Source of the DNA: Mytilinidion resinicola
Lineage: Eukaryota > Ascomycota > Dothideomycetes > Mytilinidiales > Mytilinidiaceae
Direction: 5' to 3'
Length of the DNA: 64,000 bases
NCBI RefSeq assembly: GCF_010093595.1
Contig: NW_022985445.1
Location: 1,697,080-1,761,079, forward strand
The notes below the pieces were generated by a model. The model ran no database searches. It had not been told where the DNA came from and saw nothing but the letters and a program-made list of their open reading frames with translations. The translations under genes and the position numbers were made by a program. Below are positions 23,746 through 33,245 of this stretch, in pieces (the stretch's first letter is position 1; each line of letters begins with the position of its first letter).

Positions 23746-24310
23746 AAACCGTCACGTTCCAAAGAAAGATATCGTTAGGACAGTCGTAATCTCAAGATAG
23801 TCATGGTCTTAGGATGGTGGCATCTTATAACAAGTATGTCCACTAGATAATTACACTATTAAGATAGATCTGTGTACTTCCCTTTGTGCTTCCAACTAAT
23901 CTCCTTATTGATAAAAGCCTTTGCGCTAATGGACATGTTTGCGGGGTTGCACTGCGTGCCTTGCAAATCGGACGGGTGCTCATAATTGATTGCGTAACGT
24001 CAAGAGCGTAGAACAATGGGACGAAGCTCAAGTATCAGGTTAGGAGGCCGAGCTAGATAGTTGTATTATGTAAGTAGCCCGGCACGTCCCGAAAATAACA
24101 GTTTCACTTTATTTACAAACATAGAAGAGGGCGACCATACAGAGCAGTAGGCTCCGCAACAGCCCGAATATCCAGTGGCGCAACCATCCCATCGAGGTTA
24201 AAGTTGTGTTATATTGCGCATTCCTGCTGCTGCCTGAACCAGCGCACACACAGTGATGGCGCGGGAGTTGTACAGCTACGTATTCTAAGGCTAGTTGCTA
24301 AATTTAGCTA
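23746..24310. other. Spacer between the Cys-rich relic and the Fot1 element
   Basis: AT-richer DNA with no gene that I can support. It ends at the TA target duplication (24309-24310) of the transposon. Confidence 0.5.
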
Positions 24311-24360
24311 ACGTGCAACACAAGCGAGCCGGCCACCCAAGCGAGCCGGCCACCTCATCA
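24311..24360. repeat. Left terminal inverted repeat of the Fot1 element
   Basis: Fifty bases starting acgtgcaacacaagcgagcc; the exact reverse complement is at 26063-26112. It contains two tandem 16-base units. Confidence 0.95.
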
Positions 24361-24429
24361 ACTCTCAACAGCTTTGAACGTAGATTGCTCCACAACGCTA
24401 ATAGATATTAACTTAATTCAACTTGCAGT

Positions 24430-26031
24430 CTATTCTATAATAACTTCCTCATCTTTTTGACACGTACGAGCATTATGTCCTGTCTCGCCGCAGCGCCTAC
24501 AGCGCGCTTGCTGCCGTGCACTTCCACCCGGGCGCCTCCTATTTTGACGCATTTCGCCCTCAATTTGTTTATTAGCTTCCTTTTGAGCGATTATATCAGA
24601 CCCCTGTGCCTTTGTTAGGACTCCTTGCCTCTGAATTNNNNNNNNNNNNNNNNNNNNNNNNNNNNNNNNNNNNNNNNNNNNNNNNNNNNNNNNNNNNNNN
24701 NNNNNNNNNNNNNNNNNNNNNNNNNNNNNNNNNNNNNNNNNNNNNNNNNNNNNNNNNNNNNNNNNNNNNNNNNNNNNNNNNNNNNNNNNNNNNNNNNNNN
24801 NNNNNNNNNNNNNNNNNNNNNNNNNNNNNNNNNNNNNNNNNNNNNNNNNNNNNNNNNNNNNNNNNNNNNNNNNNNNNNNNNNNNNNNNNNNNNNNNNNNN
24901 NNNNNNNNNNNNNNNNNNNNNNNNNNNNNNNNNNNNNNNNNNNNNNNNNNNNNNNNNNNNNNNNNNNNNNNNNNNNNNNNNNNNNNNNNNNNNNNNNNNN
25001 NNNNNNNNNNNNNNNNNNNNNNNNNNNNNNNNNNNNNNNNNNNNNNNNNNNNNNNNNNNNNNNNNNNNNNNNNNNNNNNNNNNNNNNNNNNNNNNNNNNN
25101 NNNNNNNNNNNNNNNNNNNNNNNNNNNNNNNNNNNNNNNNNNNNNNNNNNNNNNNNNNNNNNNNNNNNNNNNNNNNNNNNNNNNNNNNNNNNNNNNNNNN
25201 NNNNNNNNNNNNNNNNNNNNNNNNNNNNNNNNNNNNNNNNNNNNNNNNNNNNNNNNNNNNNNNNNNNNNNNNNNNNNNNNNNNNNNNNNNNNNNNNNNNN
25301 NNNNNNNNNNNNNNNNNNNNNNNNNNNNNNNNNNNNNNNNNNNNNNNNNNNNNNNNNNNNNNNNNNNNNNNNNNNNNNNNNNNNNNNNNNNNNNNNNNNN
25401 NNNNNNNNNNNNNNNNNNNNNNNNNNNNNNNNNNNNNNNNNNNNNNNNNNNNNNNNNNNNNNNNNNNNNNNNNNNNNNNNNNAACTACTCCTGTTGAGAT
25501 AACACCCATCTGGAAGCCGGTTTCATCGAAGTTGTAGGAGTCGTCATCCGTGATACCGTACTTCGCCTTTGTATTGCGCACAAGCTCAAACCACGGCGCA
25601 ATAATCCTTGGATCTTCGCATAGAGCTCTCTGGCGATCGTACTTTCGATTAAACCGTGTTTGAAGCTCATCGGTCCGCTTGACAAAGTTGCATGGCCAGT
25701 TCTTGCCAACCTGGCCGGCACCGCGCTCTCTGAGTAACTTATTGGCCATATCTCTTACAGCGTTTAAGCTAGGCGCAAACCCTCGCGAATCCAGATCGAG
25801 TACATGTTCAATAATAACTGATTCCTCTAGCTTTGCAAGCTTTTTTGAATTGGGCTCACAATCGCGTCGAGCGGTGGTTCCGGCGCGTCGGTCTTGGAGC
25901 GTGCTTCTAGGGACGTTGTACGTTGCAACAGCGCGTCGTTCGCTTTGAAGTTGATTCTTATCAATTGCTAAGATAGCTAGGCAGATTCGGCCTTCTTTTT
26001 GGATTGATTGTACATTGCGTTGTTGAGACAT
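24430..26031 (-). CDS. Fot1/pogo transposase with C-terminal zinc knuckle (centre unsequenced)
   Basis: ATG at 26031 gives MSQQRNVQSIQKEG. Visible parts show an N-terminal helix-turn-helix region (VATYNVPRSTLQDRRAG), a CENP-B/Tc5-type second DNA-binding part (LNAVRDMANKLLRERGAGQVGKNW followed by RFNRKYDRQRA), and the first catalytic Asp of the DDE nuclease in the family motif YNFDETGFQMG. The rest of the DDE domain falls in the run of N. After it comes a C-terminal CCHC zinc knuckle (CRRCGETGHNARTC). With the assigned gap length the frame continues across it and totals 533 residues, the usual size. It cuts and pastes its own element in the nucleus. Whether the hidden part is intact cannot be seen. 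Confidence 0.88.
   Translation of the reverse strand: MSQQRNVQSIQKEGRICLAILAIDKNQLQSERRAVATYNVPRSTLQDRRAGTTARRDCEPNSKKLAKLEESVIIEHVLDLDSRGFAPSLNAVRDMANKLLRERGAGQVGKNWPCNFVKRTDELQTRFNRKYDRQRALCEDPRIIAPWFELVRNTKAKYGITDDDSYNFDETGFQMGVISTGVVXXXXXXXXXXXXXXXXXXXXXXXXXXXXXXXXXXXXXXXXXXXXXXXXXXXXXXXXXXXXXXXXXXXXXXXXXXXXXXXXXXXXXXXXXXXXXXXXXXXXXXXXXXXXXXXXXXXXXXXXXXXXXXXXXXXXXXXXXXXXXXXXXXXXXXXXXXXXXXXXXXXXXXXXXXXXXXXXXXXXXXXXXXXXXXXXXXXXXXXXXXXXXXXXXXXXXXXXXXXXXXXXXXXXXXXXXXXXXXXXXXXXXXXXXXXXXXXXXXXXXXXXXXXXXXXXXXXXXXXXXXIQRQGVLTKAQGSDIIAQKEANKQIEGEMRQNRRRPGGSARQQARCRRCGETGHNARTCQKDEEVIIE
24638..25482. other. Assembly gap (845 N)
   Basis: The run of N lies wholly inside the Fot1 transposase. A gap at this place is expected if several near-identical copies exist in the genome. 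Confidence 0.99.
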
Positions 26032-26062
26032 GGTGGTTGAAAGCTAACGGAGCGCGTTTTGG

Positions 26063-26112
26063 TGATGAGGTGGCCGGCTCGCTTGGGTGGCCGGCTCGCT
26101 TGTGTTGCACGT
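26063..26112. repeat. Right terminal inverted repeat of the Fot1 element
   Basis: Exact reverse complement of 24311-24360, followed by the TA target duplication at 26113-26114. Confidence 0.95.
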
Positions 26113-26114
26113 TA

Positions 26115-26580
26115 AACGAAATGTCCGAGTGCACTGTCCTTCATCTCTGTGCTGGCTCTTTTCAAAGCCTGGCCTGGCAATCTACGCCCAGCTGCTCTCG
26201 TGGCTTTCCTCACAGAAGCAAGAATCTCGACGACCTCGTACGGAACGATCAACTATTCTTAGATTACGCGTAATACATCGACAGCTGCGGAAGAACCACT
26301 GCCCCCGGGTCATTCTTAGGACGCCTTGTCCACAGGCAACAGGCAATCACATACAAGGGTACCAGCCCAATAAGCCGAACTGCTCAAAAGGTATATTTCA
26401 ACTCAGAATGACTACCTTCGTGTTATGAACTTCCGCCCTACTTATCAGGCAGCTGGTATTCTGACTGACGTGCCTTTGACCTGTAGTAATAGAATCGCTC
26501 CATCGGGCCCTCTTTCGGGCCACCCTTGGGAGGGTTCCCGAAAGCATGCGCTCTCCTCGAACCCGACTTCTTAAGTTGCT
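26115..26580. other. Spacer between the Fot1 element and the kinase gene
   Basis: No gene is supported here. It contains the kinase promoter and the hairpin listed separately. Confidence 0.5.
26512..26544 (+). promoter_or_regulatory. Strong inverted repeat just upstream of the kinase start
   Basis: ctttcggg (26512-26519) pairs with cccgaaag (26537-26544), and inside it accct pairs with agggt, leaving a short loop. The end is 36 bp before the kinase ATG, so it would lie in the 5' UTR or core promoter. Function is unknown. Confidence 0.4.
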
Positions 26581-29412
26581 ATGCAGGAGTTCGTGCGCTG
26601 TGAAGATGTTCGACTCAAATTACGGGGAATTTTCCGGGAGGTAACGCTGCTTGGGCAATATCAACACCGCCCAGACCGTTGCCCAAAATACTTTTATTCG
26701 AAACAAAACATTGCTCAAACCTTCCAATCTCAAACCCGAGAGATATACTTTTGCTCGTGCGATCGGTGTGAGCAACATGGTCCGATAGATCGATCAGACC
26801 GTTTTGATTCACTAAAAGAGAAGCTTGAGGACGAGTTTCTTTTGACCTTTCTTCTTCTCGTCCACGTCAATAAAGCTAGTCTGATTACCGAATTTGTAGA
26901 TAATGGGGTCAAGTTAGATGGGGCCTCGTTCTTACACGAAGAGGATCTCTCTTTTCTCTCTAACGCAAAAGGAGTAAACTCCATTGAGGCTAAGGACGAC
27001 CTTGTCCGTCGCATTCTCAAGGATCAGTACAAATTCCAAATTCGTCCGCTCAATAGGAATAAAGCTGCCATGATGTATGACGAGAGAGAAGTAGTTCCCA
27101 TCCTAGATGAGACAACCAATGAAGGGGAGGGGAATTTCGGCGTGGTTGTCGCATTCGACTTTCCGTTTCCAGAATATGAAGGCGAGGGCTTCAAGAGATT
27201 CATAAAACAGGATGTGAGTCATCTTGACGTGCATGTGAGATCCTTCTCTATGCTGACACTACACAGCGATCTCGGTTTGTGCGGAAGATGTTTCATGGTA
27301 ATAATGTCAGAGACGGCGAAAAAGAATGGGACGACTACAGCATGCACATCAACCCTAAACGTAACCCCTTTTTCATGGAGGCATTGTGTGCCTTCTACCA
27401 CGGAGATTGCTTCTCTATCGTTTTTCTGAAAGCGGAGAGCACATTCGAAGAGCTTCTCACGAGCGACAATCCTAAGCTTTCTCCACACGAAGCCTGGGAC
27501 CAAATGTCGGATATTTTTGGAGCTCTGGACTGCTTGCACTCACACGGCTTGTACCACAGTGACCTCAAACCACACAATCTCCTCGTTGAATCGGGCCGTA
27601 TCAAGATCTCTGATTTTGGTTTGACCATCCAAACGAATCCGACAGTGCAGAGCCGGGATTCCATTTTGTTAGCTCGAAAACTCTACTCTCCTCCAGAACT
27701 CCATTTCGGATCTGCTTATGACATTTATACGATGGGAGCCATTCTATCCGAACTTGCAACAGCGCATATCCAAGGTCCAGATGGCGTCAAAAACTATCGT
27801 AAAGAAAGAAATGATGAGACCGGGGAAGGGCAGCCCTCATCTTCATGTTTCTTCGACCAACTCACTAAAAAGTCCAAAGGAGCTGTGACATGGACACATA
27901 AGGAACTCCTTGACGAAGCGAAAGCGTTATCTGATTGGCGCCAACAGTTATTCACTAGGAGCTTTTTTGAACTCATCGAAAATATGTTGGCCAAGAATCC
28001 AAGAGAAAGACCAAGCCCCCAAGAGGTTGAGCTGAAGTTACGCTCATATAACAAGGCCAATTCCGGAGAGCAGCATTTTCATGGACAATCACCGATGGTA
28101 ATGTCATGGGAAAATCCTCCTTCAGCTTCTATATTACGTTGCTCAAATCGAGGCTTGGCATTGTATGTATTCGGTCGTTCACACTACATATATGATCGAA
28201 CGGGTCGCTGACGCTGCTGACGGCTGTAGACAGGCTTCTTTTTCCAACGGGATACATGACGACGTCCGTTGTATGGTGTTTGTGTATAGCTCCAGCTCAG
28301 GTACCAAACCCCTCACGGTAGCACATTTCTCTTATTCTAAGGAATTGATCAATCATTCGACTTCTCCAAGCCGTAATGGGCACTGGGCGATCACTGAATC
28401 AGCCCTTGTCTCTCGTAAGCTCACTAAACCAGATGTTGGGGAAGTACGACGTGTAATACTAGGTGTTATGCCTTCCCACGAATCATCAACAGAGCTCAAG
28501 GCCGTATATCATGACGGCTCTGAGATTTACTCTTTCCCGCACCCCCGAGGTACATTCATGCGAGCGAAATCCGAATATATCTATGTATATTGATTGCTTG
28601 GTAGATGCGTTTGCGTTTCAGCAAGCTTTTACCGGATGTTTCGTCTACAAATCGTTAGTCGCATTCTTTCGTAGCCTGTTCTAAGCACATTCTCTCCACA
28701 ATTGATCACCATGTCTGATATAACGATTACAGTCCATTTCATGCCATTACCATTCATTACCCAAAGGATACCCGAACATGGTTCAACCGAATGATAATGC
28801 GACCGTTCATTCATACACAGCCTGAAATTCACCAAGGCAGCGGGCAGCTTCAGCTCTGGGTCGATAGAGAACTTACAGAGGAGCATAGCACAACGAAAAG
28901 AATGACGGGCGGAGCTGCAATCATGAAAATAGTAATCTTCGATGCTTCCAAAGCATTTGTCATCTCGGGTAAGTCTTAATGATTATGACAAAGCCCTCGG
29001 GAATCTGAATTATTTCTATAGTTTCGTTAGAAGCCTCTGCAAAAAACGTACCTGGATCGACTACTAGCGTCAAACTGTGCCACGTCGCGGTGACTGAAGA
29101 AAGTGAAGATCGAGGAGTACCTCTCACGGTTTTGGAGGAAGACGACTACGAACCAAATCAGCACGTTAACATTACATTTGATGGTCATGCTGGTAAGAAT
29201 TTGTGGGCACATTCGCCTCGCCTTCCATGCAACGTTCTGGCTTCCCATTGCTGGTTCGGGGAAATTGGCGGAAAAGCGCTGACGTTTTTACAGATAGAAA
29301 ACGCTTCATGTCCGATTTCAAGTCACTTCATGATATATGTACCACCTCAGAAATAGGCCATGCATTGCGGAATCGACACCATCGGGGTCGGGCGGGTCAC
29401 GTTTATGCATGA
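26581..29412 (+). CDS. Non-RD protein kinase with uncharacterised C-terminal region
   Basis: Seven exons: 26581-27213, 27267-28162, 28230-28549, 28605-28653, 28733-28968, 29022-29192, 29294-29412; all are GT-AG and total 2424 bp (807 residues). The N-terminal ~175 residues are a helical region found before many fungal kinases. The kinase follows: Gly loop GEGNFGVV (about 185-192), a candidate ATP Lys in FVRKMF, catalytic loop HSDLKPHN (Asp about 310), ISDFG (Asp about 327), and YSPPEL. The HRD Arg is Ser, so it is a non-RD kinase, but Asp, Lys, Asn and DFG are all present and it may be active. The last ~330 residues form an unrecognised region (HAITIHYPKDTRTWFNRM, GQLQLWVDRELTEEHS, ITFDGHADRKRFMSDF). 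Exons 4-7 rest on splice motifs and frame. Its substrates are unknown. It lies beside a transposon and faces the CorA-like gene. Confidence 0.75.
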
Positions 29413-29823
29413 GCCAGCTCTAGCCTCCCTCTTCAATCCTCGATCTCGGATATGTTTAGAGGCGCTTACCATCCAAACTCGTTGATCGGCGTTACGTTTG
29501 CGCGACAGATATCCAATCACTGCTAAAGACGAAGTTGATTACTGGGAATCCAGAGCAGAAATAATTATCTAATATACTGTTTTTTGCCTCGCAAAGTATA
29601 AGTCTATCTGTGTTGGATCCATATGTTTCATGCCGACCTCCAGTACTGAACTCGTCACATTTCTCCGAGCACTGTACCAAACTGAAACATTCTCCCCAAG
29701 ACCGTGAACAAAAATTGGGGGTTTTAATCGTAGTCGATGTCAGCACCAATCCGACATGCCTCCTCCGAACAGCATCCGTTGGGAAAGTCCTGCCAGTATG
29801 CTTATCTGCGGTACATGAATGTT
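29413..29823. other. Convergent 3' spacer between kinase and CorA-like genes
   Basis: This holds the 3' ends of two convergent genes. No other feature was seen. Confidence 0.55.
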
Positions 29824-31729
29824 TCACATGAAGCACTCGTCGTCGTTCTTCGATTGATCGGTTTCATTTCTCGTTTTTCTCCACCACCAACCAGAAATTA
29901 ATACTGTCAGTCCCGAAGTTCCCAGAGCGGTCACAATGTAGATCCATACGTTATCCGCGACCGCAATCATGTGATGGTCTCCGGCAGACACGAAGCCAAA
30001 GAAGTTGGACCCAAAAAGTGTCTGTGATCATTAAATATTGGTCACTTTGAGCAAGCGATGAAAGATTCTCGTACCGCGATGAATGTTGCTGGGAGGAAGA
30101 CAGCGGACACAAATGCTATGACCACCATTGATTTGGTATCAAGCATTGATTGACGAGTGATTCTCTTGATGAGCTGGTTTTCTTTGATTCCCTGCTCTGC
30201 TATATCATGAACGGCATGGTTAAGTCTGTTGTTGTTGTCGGCGTTTCGAATATCGAGTATGTTTTGGATCTTCAAAAGCACGTCAGTCGAACAACCCCAA
30301 CTATACCCACAGGGATTACGATTCTTACTAGCGTGGAAACACCCTGTGCTCTAGCGATCAAGCATTCGACTCGCGCGGAATGTGTCTTTTGCTGAAAGAT
30401 GAAGAAGTCAATATGTGAATCGAATTCTTCGAAGCATTCCAATGGGAGAGCGTCCGGTATTGGCATTTGTCGAACGCGATTTATAGAGGCTTTTAGTTGC
30501 GTTGCCAATTGGATGTTTAGTCCTAGTGTGTGAGAGATTTGACGCATCTTATCGGTCAGTGCTTGCAGACTTCGTACGTCTGTGAAATCTGCTTCAAAAT
30601 CTCCAGTGGATTTTGGGCCTTTTATGTCGGTCAAGAACCCACGTTGTCGCTTATTGATGAGTCAGCTTCTGAATTCATAGCAGAGTACTTTCATGTGTAC
30701 CAATTTCCAAAACAGCTCTTCGTTAAAGCTAATGAAAGGCCTCCACGTATCCGAGACGAAGAGAAGGATCATGACATGCATCTGGAACTGGACGGGGCAA
30801 GCAGTCTTCCAAGGGCTCTTGAAGAGATTTTTGGCCCGTTCTTCCAAGGCATCAGAGGCATGGATAAGCACCCAGTTGCAGCCTTGTTTCGACGCACTAG
30901 TGTTCCAGAATTTCTGGTATATGCCGGTTTCTCTGATCACGTAGGGATCCTTGAGGAACGGTCTGCCGTGTCCAGCAACGTATTTAATGTTATACCCAAT
31001 CTCTATGACGAAGTGTTCAGCTAGAAATCTATCGTTGTTGCGATGTAGGGGAGCTTACCATAGCCTCCGTAATCCGGTACATCCTCAATCTGCACAATTG
31101 GCCTCTGGAATATCGGATGGTAGAAGAAGGTCAGGAACGTCTCCTCCACTGGCTCTGTTTTCTCGCCGAATACGTGTACAACATCAAGAAAATTTGGATG
31201 CACGCGCAGGTTCGTGAAGAGTCGTTTTAGTCCTTCTTCGGAAATCTTCAATCGACTCCAGGAAAAACTTTGACGGATTGAACTGTATACAGGCGTGTTA
31301 AACACTAGACAAATTAGGAGAATAGCACGTGAACGCACATGACAACGGTTTGGCGTCTCGTCTTGAGAAACGAGCTTAGTTGAGGAGATCCTTTAATTTT
31401 GAAGAGTTCCACAGCTCTCTCTTCGCCGTCACCATTACCGATTCCTATTGCAGATGGGTTTAGTTTCCTTATAATTTAACAACAAGGAGTGGTTATAGAG
31501 TGAAATGGGTAGTATTTTCTTCCGTCTTCATGAGACAGAAATTACCTTTAAAAGGTTCTCCAACGTCAAATACCCACACTTCGCTATCTTTTTCAGGCAC
31601 AAAAAGACGCTCCGAGTCTTGTGTCAGCCGTACGTTGCATTTGTTTTCGTCAACATAGAAACTGTGCTGAATGAGATTCCGGGGATAATTTTCCCAATCT
31701 TCCGACGCTTCGACGCTTGATCGTGCCAT
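29824..31729 (-). CDS. CorA-like Mg2+ transporter family protein
   Basis: Seven exons on the minus strand: 31729-31546, 31444-31339, 31282-31059, 31002-30701, 30649-30329, 30269-30075, 30021-29824; introns are 51-101 bp and all phases fit, giving 509 residues. The ATG sits in a good context (caccATGG). A large soluble N-terminal part leads to a long helix (QNILDIRNADNNNRLNH) and two C-terminal membrane helices (MVVIAFVSAVFLPATFIA and WIYIVTALGTSGLTVLIS), the layout of CorA proteins. The signature GMN after the first helix reads GSN (TLFGSNFFGF). This subfamily is expanded in fungi and its substrate is often unproven. It could move Mg2+ or another cation, or act as a sensor; only the fold is safe. 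Confidence 0.85.
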
Positions 31730-32614
31730 GGTGAGGCTCTGAGAGACCCACGGACCGCCCACAGTGGAAGGACGTAAGCTTATACTGAAAGTAGCTTCGA
31801 AAAGGCCACCACACCAGTGACTCGCCCAATAGTGTAAAAAGAAGGCAACCGCCTCACGCACAAGGCAGAGCCAAGTCAATCAACCGGTCAATGACGGTAT
31901 CGACGCGACGTGCGTGATGTAGGCATGAGGTGTGCGTCGAGGGCGTCATGCACCCTCTTACATGCTTGTTGCAAGGTCCAATACCAAGAGCGAGCTGGTT
32001 TTCAGCCCTCGGATGAACAGCGCATACATTCACGGGACGGGAGCTGAGCTAACGCCAGGTCTGTAGGCATCCCTCTCGCTTTTCAAGTCTCTCGCAGGTT
32101 CTTGACAATCTGCGCAAAAATGCTGCAGACGGACGTGTTCGTGGTGGCCTTTACGTTGCATTTCAGGTGAGATAGTTCACTTGGGCTGGGTTGACGTGAT
32201 CGGCGAGCCTTCTTATCCAGCCAATAGAGTTCTTTGGTAGCCCTCCAACATTCCCACGAAAAGGATTCGCGGACTTGTGTTTCCCGTGGCTTGCGATTAT
32301 CCTGCATGTTCGCCTTTTGAATACCCAATGGAAAGCATCCAACGTCCGCCACTACACTGGCTCCTGCAGCGTCTTCCCGAAACGGCCAATCTTTCATTGA
32401 GCCCCAGTCTCTTCCGCAGTTTCTTTCTCTTCTGCCTTTTCTATCCCGTACTGCTCCTGAGACCGTTGTTGTATGTCCAATATTTCAAACTAAGTTTTTG
32501 ATTCATGTGAGCTTTGAATTCAAGATGGCTGATTCGAATCTCACCTCGTTGAGCTTTTCGGGTACTGTAATTTGCCATAAATCCATGTCTGTTTGCTTCA
32601 CAACGCGTGTTAAA
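31730..32614. other. Spacer with a possible tiny minus-strand gene
   Basis: Around 32592-32400 the minus strand offers a two-exon frame, MDLWQITVPEKLNE joined to EQYGIEKAEEKETAEE, across a GT-AG intron. It may be a short gene or the 3' part of the unknown gene at 32615. Evidence is too thin for a call. Nothing else is recognisable. Confidence 0.3.
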
Positions 32615-33154
32615 TCACTCTATGCTGAAGTCGACGTTGACCAACCTTAGCCGTATAGTTGTGACCGAAGCGGAGTTTGAGGTAGTCACAGAGTATCTGA
32701 CCATGATACACGTAGCGTCCTTGGAGTATCTGGGTAACATGGGGTGCCATTTTAGATAGTCGTATTGAAAGTTCAGAACTAGATCAGTCGTTTCTCGTAG
32801 TCCCTCTGCGGACCTTCCTTCTGGGAGCCAGTTCGGCAACGATGCGGATTCCAGATCTTCTGAGGGCGCCTTGACTAGGGTGGCGAGGCGTTTTCGCTTT
32901 CCAAGGTGGTAGTTTTTTCCCTTTTCACCCTCGTGAGGCATTGCCGTGATTTTAAGCACAGCCCCGAATACCCATGTGACCGACACCCCATGTTTTGAAC
33001 TGCACGGCAGCTGTTGCCTCGCTGCCTTCTTTTCAGCATCCTTGTAGATTAGGAGAACACGGCAACTTATTTTATGTACAAGAGCCCCATGGCGCACCAC
33101 CCTCTTTGACGCCCTGCTCAGCTCCATTTCTGCCTCTTTTGGGCCACAAATCAT
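32615..33154 (-). CDS. Hypothetical protein
   Basis: An open frame of 179 residues begins at ATG 33154 (MICGPKEAEMELSRASKR) and ends at 32615. It is basic and contains a stretch that looks like a beta-rich core (VSVTWVFGAVLKITAM, YHLGKRKRLATLVKAP). No signal peptide, membrane helix or known motif is seen. A weak GT-AG pair near its end could extend it into 32.4-32.6 kb. It is divergent from the permease gene, with start codons about 90 bp apart. A chance frame cannot be excluded. Confidence 0.4.
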   Translation of the reverse strand: MICGPKEAEMELSRASKRVVRHGALVHKISCRVLLIYKDAEKKAARQQLPCSSKHGVSVTWVFGAVLKITAMPHEGEKGKNYHLGKRKRLATLVKAPSEDLESASLPNWLPEGRSAEGLRETTDLVLNFQYDYLKWHPMLPRYSKDATCIMVRYSVTTSNSASVTTIRLRLVNVDFSIE

Positions 33155-33245
33155 TGTTGTCTTGATATGATATCTACCCAGTAAACTAGTAGTACTAGTC
33201 TATTGGAGTGAGTGTTCTCAGTGCATGTGCTTTAATCTGACGTAG

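Larger units (their letters stand above)
24311..26112 (-). mobile_element. Fot1/pogo-type DNA transposon with perfect 50-bp terminal repeats
   Basis: The ends are perfect 50-base inverted repeats (24311-24360 and 26063-26112), flanked on both sides by TA (24309-24310, 26113-26114), the target duplication of the Tc1/mariner-pogo superfamily. Each terminal repeat holds two tandem copies of a 16-base unit (aagcgagccggccacc). The single gene inside is a pogo-type transposase on the minus strand. The nominal length is 1802 bp, typical of Fot1-like elements, but 845 bp in the centre are unread. Identical ends and an unbroken visible frame suggest recent transposition. Confidence 0.93.

Noticed and set aside
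24606..25502. Plus-strand frames spanning the run of N
   Set aside because: They consist almost entirely of unknown bases; the real frame is the minus-strand transposase.
32527..32542. tRNA B-box-like gattcgaatctc
   Set aside because: No matching A box, no foldable cloverleaf and no T-run follow.
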